64,000 nucleotides of DNA from Paracentrotus lividus (lineage: Eukaryota > Echinodermata > Echinoidea > Camarodonta > Echinidae), in NCBI GenBank assembly GCA_940671915.1, contig CALNVZ010000649.1, positions 7,977,233 to 8,041,232 of the forward strand. The letters run 5' to 3'. The position numbers and the translations under genes were made by a program. The notes beneath the pieces are model-generated. The model did no database searches and was not told the DNA's origin. It was given only the letters and a program-made list of their open reading frames with translations. Shown here piece by piece: positions 63,472 through 64,000 of the stretch (position 1 is its first letter; every line of letters starts with the position of its first letter).

Positions 63472-64000
63472 GTATTTATTAACACAAACAGTTTTCTTCT
63501 TCTTTCTTTTTTTTCTTTTTTTAAATATTTTTTTTGCTTATTTATTTTATGTGATTATCTTTAAATGATTTGTTCCTTTAAGATACTGGGCATGAGACAT
63601 GTTCAAAATATTCCATTTTATTACTGTATAAGCCAATGTTAGTGTTAACTATTTTTGTGATTGTGGTCTGGTTCAGGAAGTTTAAGATTGATAGTTTCAT
63701 TACTTTTATGCAGACATACATTGTAGGCAATTTTCGCGTGGATGAACACATACAATTCACAAAAAATCAAACCACTGTGACAAGAAAGCACAATACATTA
63801 TATGTATACAATAGAATTAGGGAGAAGAGGAGAGAGGGAGTGGGAAAGGGGTTGATATGGACAACATGAAAAAGAAGAAAGACAGCTTACAGAAGTGATG
63901 TATACATTATAATCACACATAAAACAATTTGCGCATGTTCAAATGAATGTTCCCTAATAAACATAAAAGATGCAGTAAATGATTTGAAAAGTAAAAGTCA

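Overview
The window looks like genomic DNA from a marine invertebrate deuterostome, most likely an echinoderm such as a sea urchin. It is AT-rich, has long introns, is dense in TACATGTA/ACATGTACATGT words, carries many short inverted-repeat elements, and holds a DIRS-type retroelement. The species call is an inference from texture, not from a diagnostic gene.

One host protein-coding gene is well supported. It is a RALGPS orthologue (Ral guanine-nucleotide exchange factor with PH domain and SH3-binding motif) on the + strand, with its ATG at 16365. Eighteen coding exons are placed to the base. All splice phases agree, and together they give 574 codons in one continuous frame. They encode a variable N-terminus, a full CDC25/RasGEF domain (residues about 73-311), a low-complexity linker with a short PxxP and an HRKxxSLG motif, and most of a PH domain (from about residue 461). 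The last coding exon lies beyond the right edge. Intron 1 is very large (about 22.5 kb). The splice acceptor just before the ATG implies at least one upstream 5' UTR exon that I could not locate.

Region 1-5393 is a nested repeat. A degraded DIRS-like tyrosine-recombinase retroelement (about 390-4546) sits inside a long-inverted-repeat DNA transposon whose right end is at about 5393 and whose left end is off the window. From 5394 to 16363 there is upstream DNA with small MITE-like elements and no supportable gene. Introns 1-17 are packed with MITEs (several with TTAA or TA target sites), three tRNA-derived SINE copies, tandem arrays, telomere-like repeats, and families of inverted elements whose arms are built from iterated motifs of about 12-18 bp.

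The most unusual signal is that pieces of the gene's own exon edges, including splice sites, recur as short local duplications in the adjacent introns. This is seen at exons 5, 9, 13, 16 and 17, and at a candidate cassette exon (51598-51657). At exon 17 a duplicated acceptor 105 bp upstream keeps the reading frame open into the real exon. At exon 5 the unit is exactly 70 bp and the third copy supplies the functional acceptor.
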